From positions 1-7,173 of the forward strand of contig CAJBQQ010000296.1 of the NCBI GenBank assembly GCA_903957805.1: a stretch of 7,173 nt of DNA, written 5' to 3'. The DNA is from an uncultured Pseudomonadota bacterium. GTDB lineage: Bacteria; Pseudomonadota; Gammaproteobacteria; Burkholderiales; Nitrosomonadaceae. The notes below the pieces were generated by a model. The model was not told where the DNA came from. It did not search any database and saw only the letters and a program-made list of their open reading frames with translations. Positions 6,152 to 7,173 of the stretch are shown one piece after another (the first letter of the stretch is position 1; each line of letters starts with the position of its first letter). The translations under genes were made by a program, and so were the position numbers.

Positions 6152-7173
6152 TTAAAGGGTCCGGCCATAGATGCGGTATCGCTTATACTGCTTGCTCCCA
6201 ATGAGATCAAGGATACCGCGCATCGGCTTATTATTCTCGAGTATCCACGACATCTCAACCTCACGGATCCCCGCAGAGAGCGTTGACTTCCGGGGCCCAT
6301 CGATCACCATAAAGGCCAGAGCCATTCCAAGGGGGGTATTCTGAAACTGCTTACGTACTCCCATCAATGGGATCCGACCGGTACGAGCTGAGTGGTCTCT
6401 GTACCACCTGATCAAACGGATCCAACCGAATGGAAATAAACTCCCGTCAAGCTTAGAAAAGATCTCATTCAGATTAGGTAGCCCAACCATAAATGCCGCG
6501 GGGATACCATCGACCTCTGCAATCTGGATAAAGTACTCCGGCACGAGCAGTCGCAGGCTATTACCCAGCTCAGCAAACTCTGCCTCGGTGAAAGGGATAA
6601 AACCCCAGTTATCTGACCAGGCATCGTTAAAGAGATCACGCAGAACCTCCATCTCAGCGCCAAATTGATCCCTGCGCAGATTCCTGAGATGTATCCGTTT
6701 AGAAAATTTGTTGATCAGTGCTCGCATCACACGCGGCCTCTCAAAACCCACATCAACCCAGTAGGCGAGTAGGTCCTTGACCGTTTGGTAGCCGCGTTCT
6801 TCCAGTAATCGTCCGTACCATCTCGGCGAGTGAGGCATCATCACCACCGGCGGAGTGTCGAATCCATCCACCAGGATGCCGCACTCCTGGTTAATGGATA
6901 GACTGAATGGTCCACTGACATGCTTGGTATCCCGAGCAACCAGCCATGCCTCGGCGGTCTGTATCAGTGCCGCGCATACCTCGCTATCATCCACACACTC
7001 GAAAGAACCAAAGTGTCCGGTATCTGCTCCGTGGTATTGCCGGTGAATCTGATCAATCTGTGCGCTGATCCTTCCCACCGGTTGATTATTCCGGTAGGCG
7101 ATCCATGCCTGCCATTCTCCATGCTTAAAGAATGAGTTAAATCGGGAAAAATGAAACCTCCGTTCGATGCGTA
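6152..7173 (-). CDS. GNAT-fold N-acyltransferase, YghO / bacterial ceramide synthase-like (start outside the window)
   Basis: The frame stays open from the TAA at 6154-6152 to the right edge, giving 340 visible codons including the stop. A GTG at 7078 could be mistaken for the start, but the 31 codons before it encode family-like sequence (GEWQAWIAYRNNQPVGRI spans the junction), so the true start is to the right of 7173, probably some 40-50 residues away given a usual length near 380. Counting from the edge, landmarks are FGSFECVDD (54-62), ECGILVDGFDTPP (96-108), DNWGFIPFT (187-195), GVRKQFQNTPLG (271-282) and a C-terminal EMSWILENNKPMRGIL (306-321) ending in YRIYGRTL. These match the YghO-like acyltransferases. 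From memory, the Caulobacter ceramide synthase bCerS, which N-acylates a long-chain base, is in this group. It is probably cytoplasmic and heads the visible part of the operon. The family call is strong; the exact acyl acceptor is inferred from context. Confidence 0.85.
   Translation of the reverse strand, partial: RIERRFHFSRFNSFFKHGEWQAWIAYRNNQPVGRISAQIDQIHRQYHGADTGHFGSFECVDDSEVCAALIQTAEAWLVARDTKHVSGPFSLSINQECGILVDGFDTPPVVMMPHSPRWYGRLLEERGYQTVKDLLAYWVDVGFERPRVMRALINKFSKRIHLRNLRRDQFGAEMEVLRDLFNDAWSDNWGFIPFTEAEFAELGNSLRLLVPEYFIQIAEVDGIPAAFMVGLPNLNEIFSKLDGSLFPFGWIRLIRWYRDHSARTGRIPLMGVRKQFQNTPLGMALAFMVIDGPRKSTLSAGIREVEMSWILENNKPMRGILDLIGSKQYKRYRIYGRTL

Overview
The window looks like a lipid biosynthesis and lipid transport locus from a Gram-negative bacterium. 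Paired LptF/LptG-type permeases imply an outer membrane. The moderate base composition, tight gene packing and protein families suggest a proteobacterium, possibly a gammaproteobacterium, but no taxonomic marker (rRNA, tRNA, ribosomal protein) is present, so this is a weak inference.

Layout. At the left edge, on the plus strand, are the last 68 codons of an unidentified gene (1-207) and, overlapping it by ATGA, a HAD-family phosphatase (204-845). Everything else is on the minus strand and reads right to left: a GNAT-fold acyltransferase of the YghO / bacterial ceramide synthase type whose start lies beyond the right edge (7173-6152), a MobA-like nucleotidyltransferase (6107-5259), an LptF-type permease (5228-4146), an LptG-type permease (4149-3085, ATGA overlap), a 210-bp gap with a perfect TATAAT, a diacylglycerol-kinase-family lipid kinase (2874-1864) and, 2 bp later, a Tam41/Mmp37-type CDP-lipid synthase (1861-893). 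The two gene groups converge across a 47-bp spacer at 846-892.

How the genes may work together. The enzymes fit one scheme: N-acylation of a long-chain base or amine, phosphorylation of the resulting lipid, two CTP-dependent activations (one on a soluble phosphate compound, one on a lipid phosphate), and movement of the product toward the outer membrane by the LptF/LptG pair. From memory, the Caulobacter sphingolipid / ceramide phosphoglycerate locus has the same ingredients: a ceramide synthase of this acyltransferase type, a DAGK-like ceramide kinase (CpgB) and a phosphoglycerate cytidylyltransferase (CpgD). The most interesting part of the window is therefore a possible anionic-sphingolipid (or other phospholipid) assembly and export operon containing a homologue of the mitochondrial enzyme Tam41. 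The core sphingolipid genes (serine palmitoyltransferase, acyl carrier protein, ceramide reductase) are not in the window, so this remains an inference.

No RNA genes, mobile elements, CRISPR arrays or long repeats were seen. No stretch longer than 300 bases lacks a gene.
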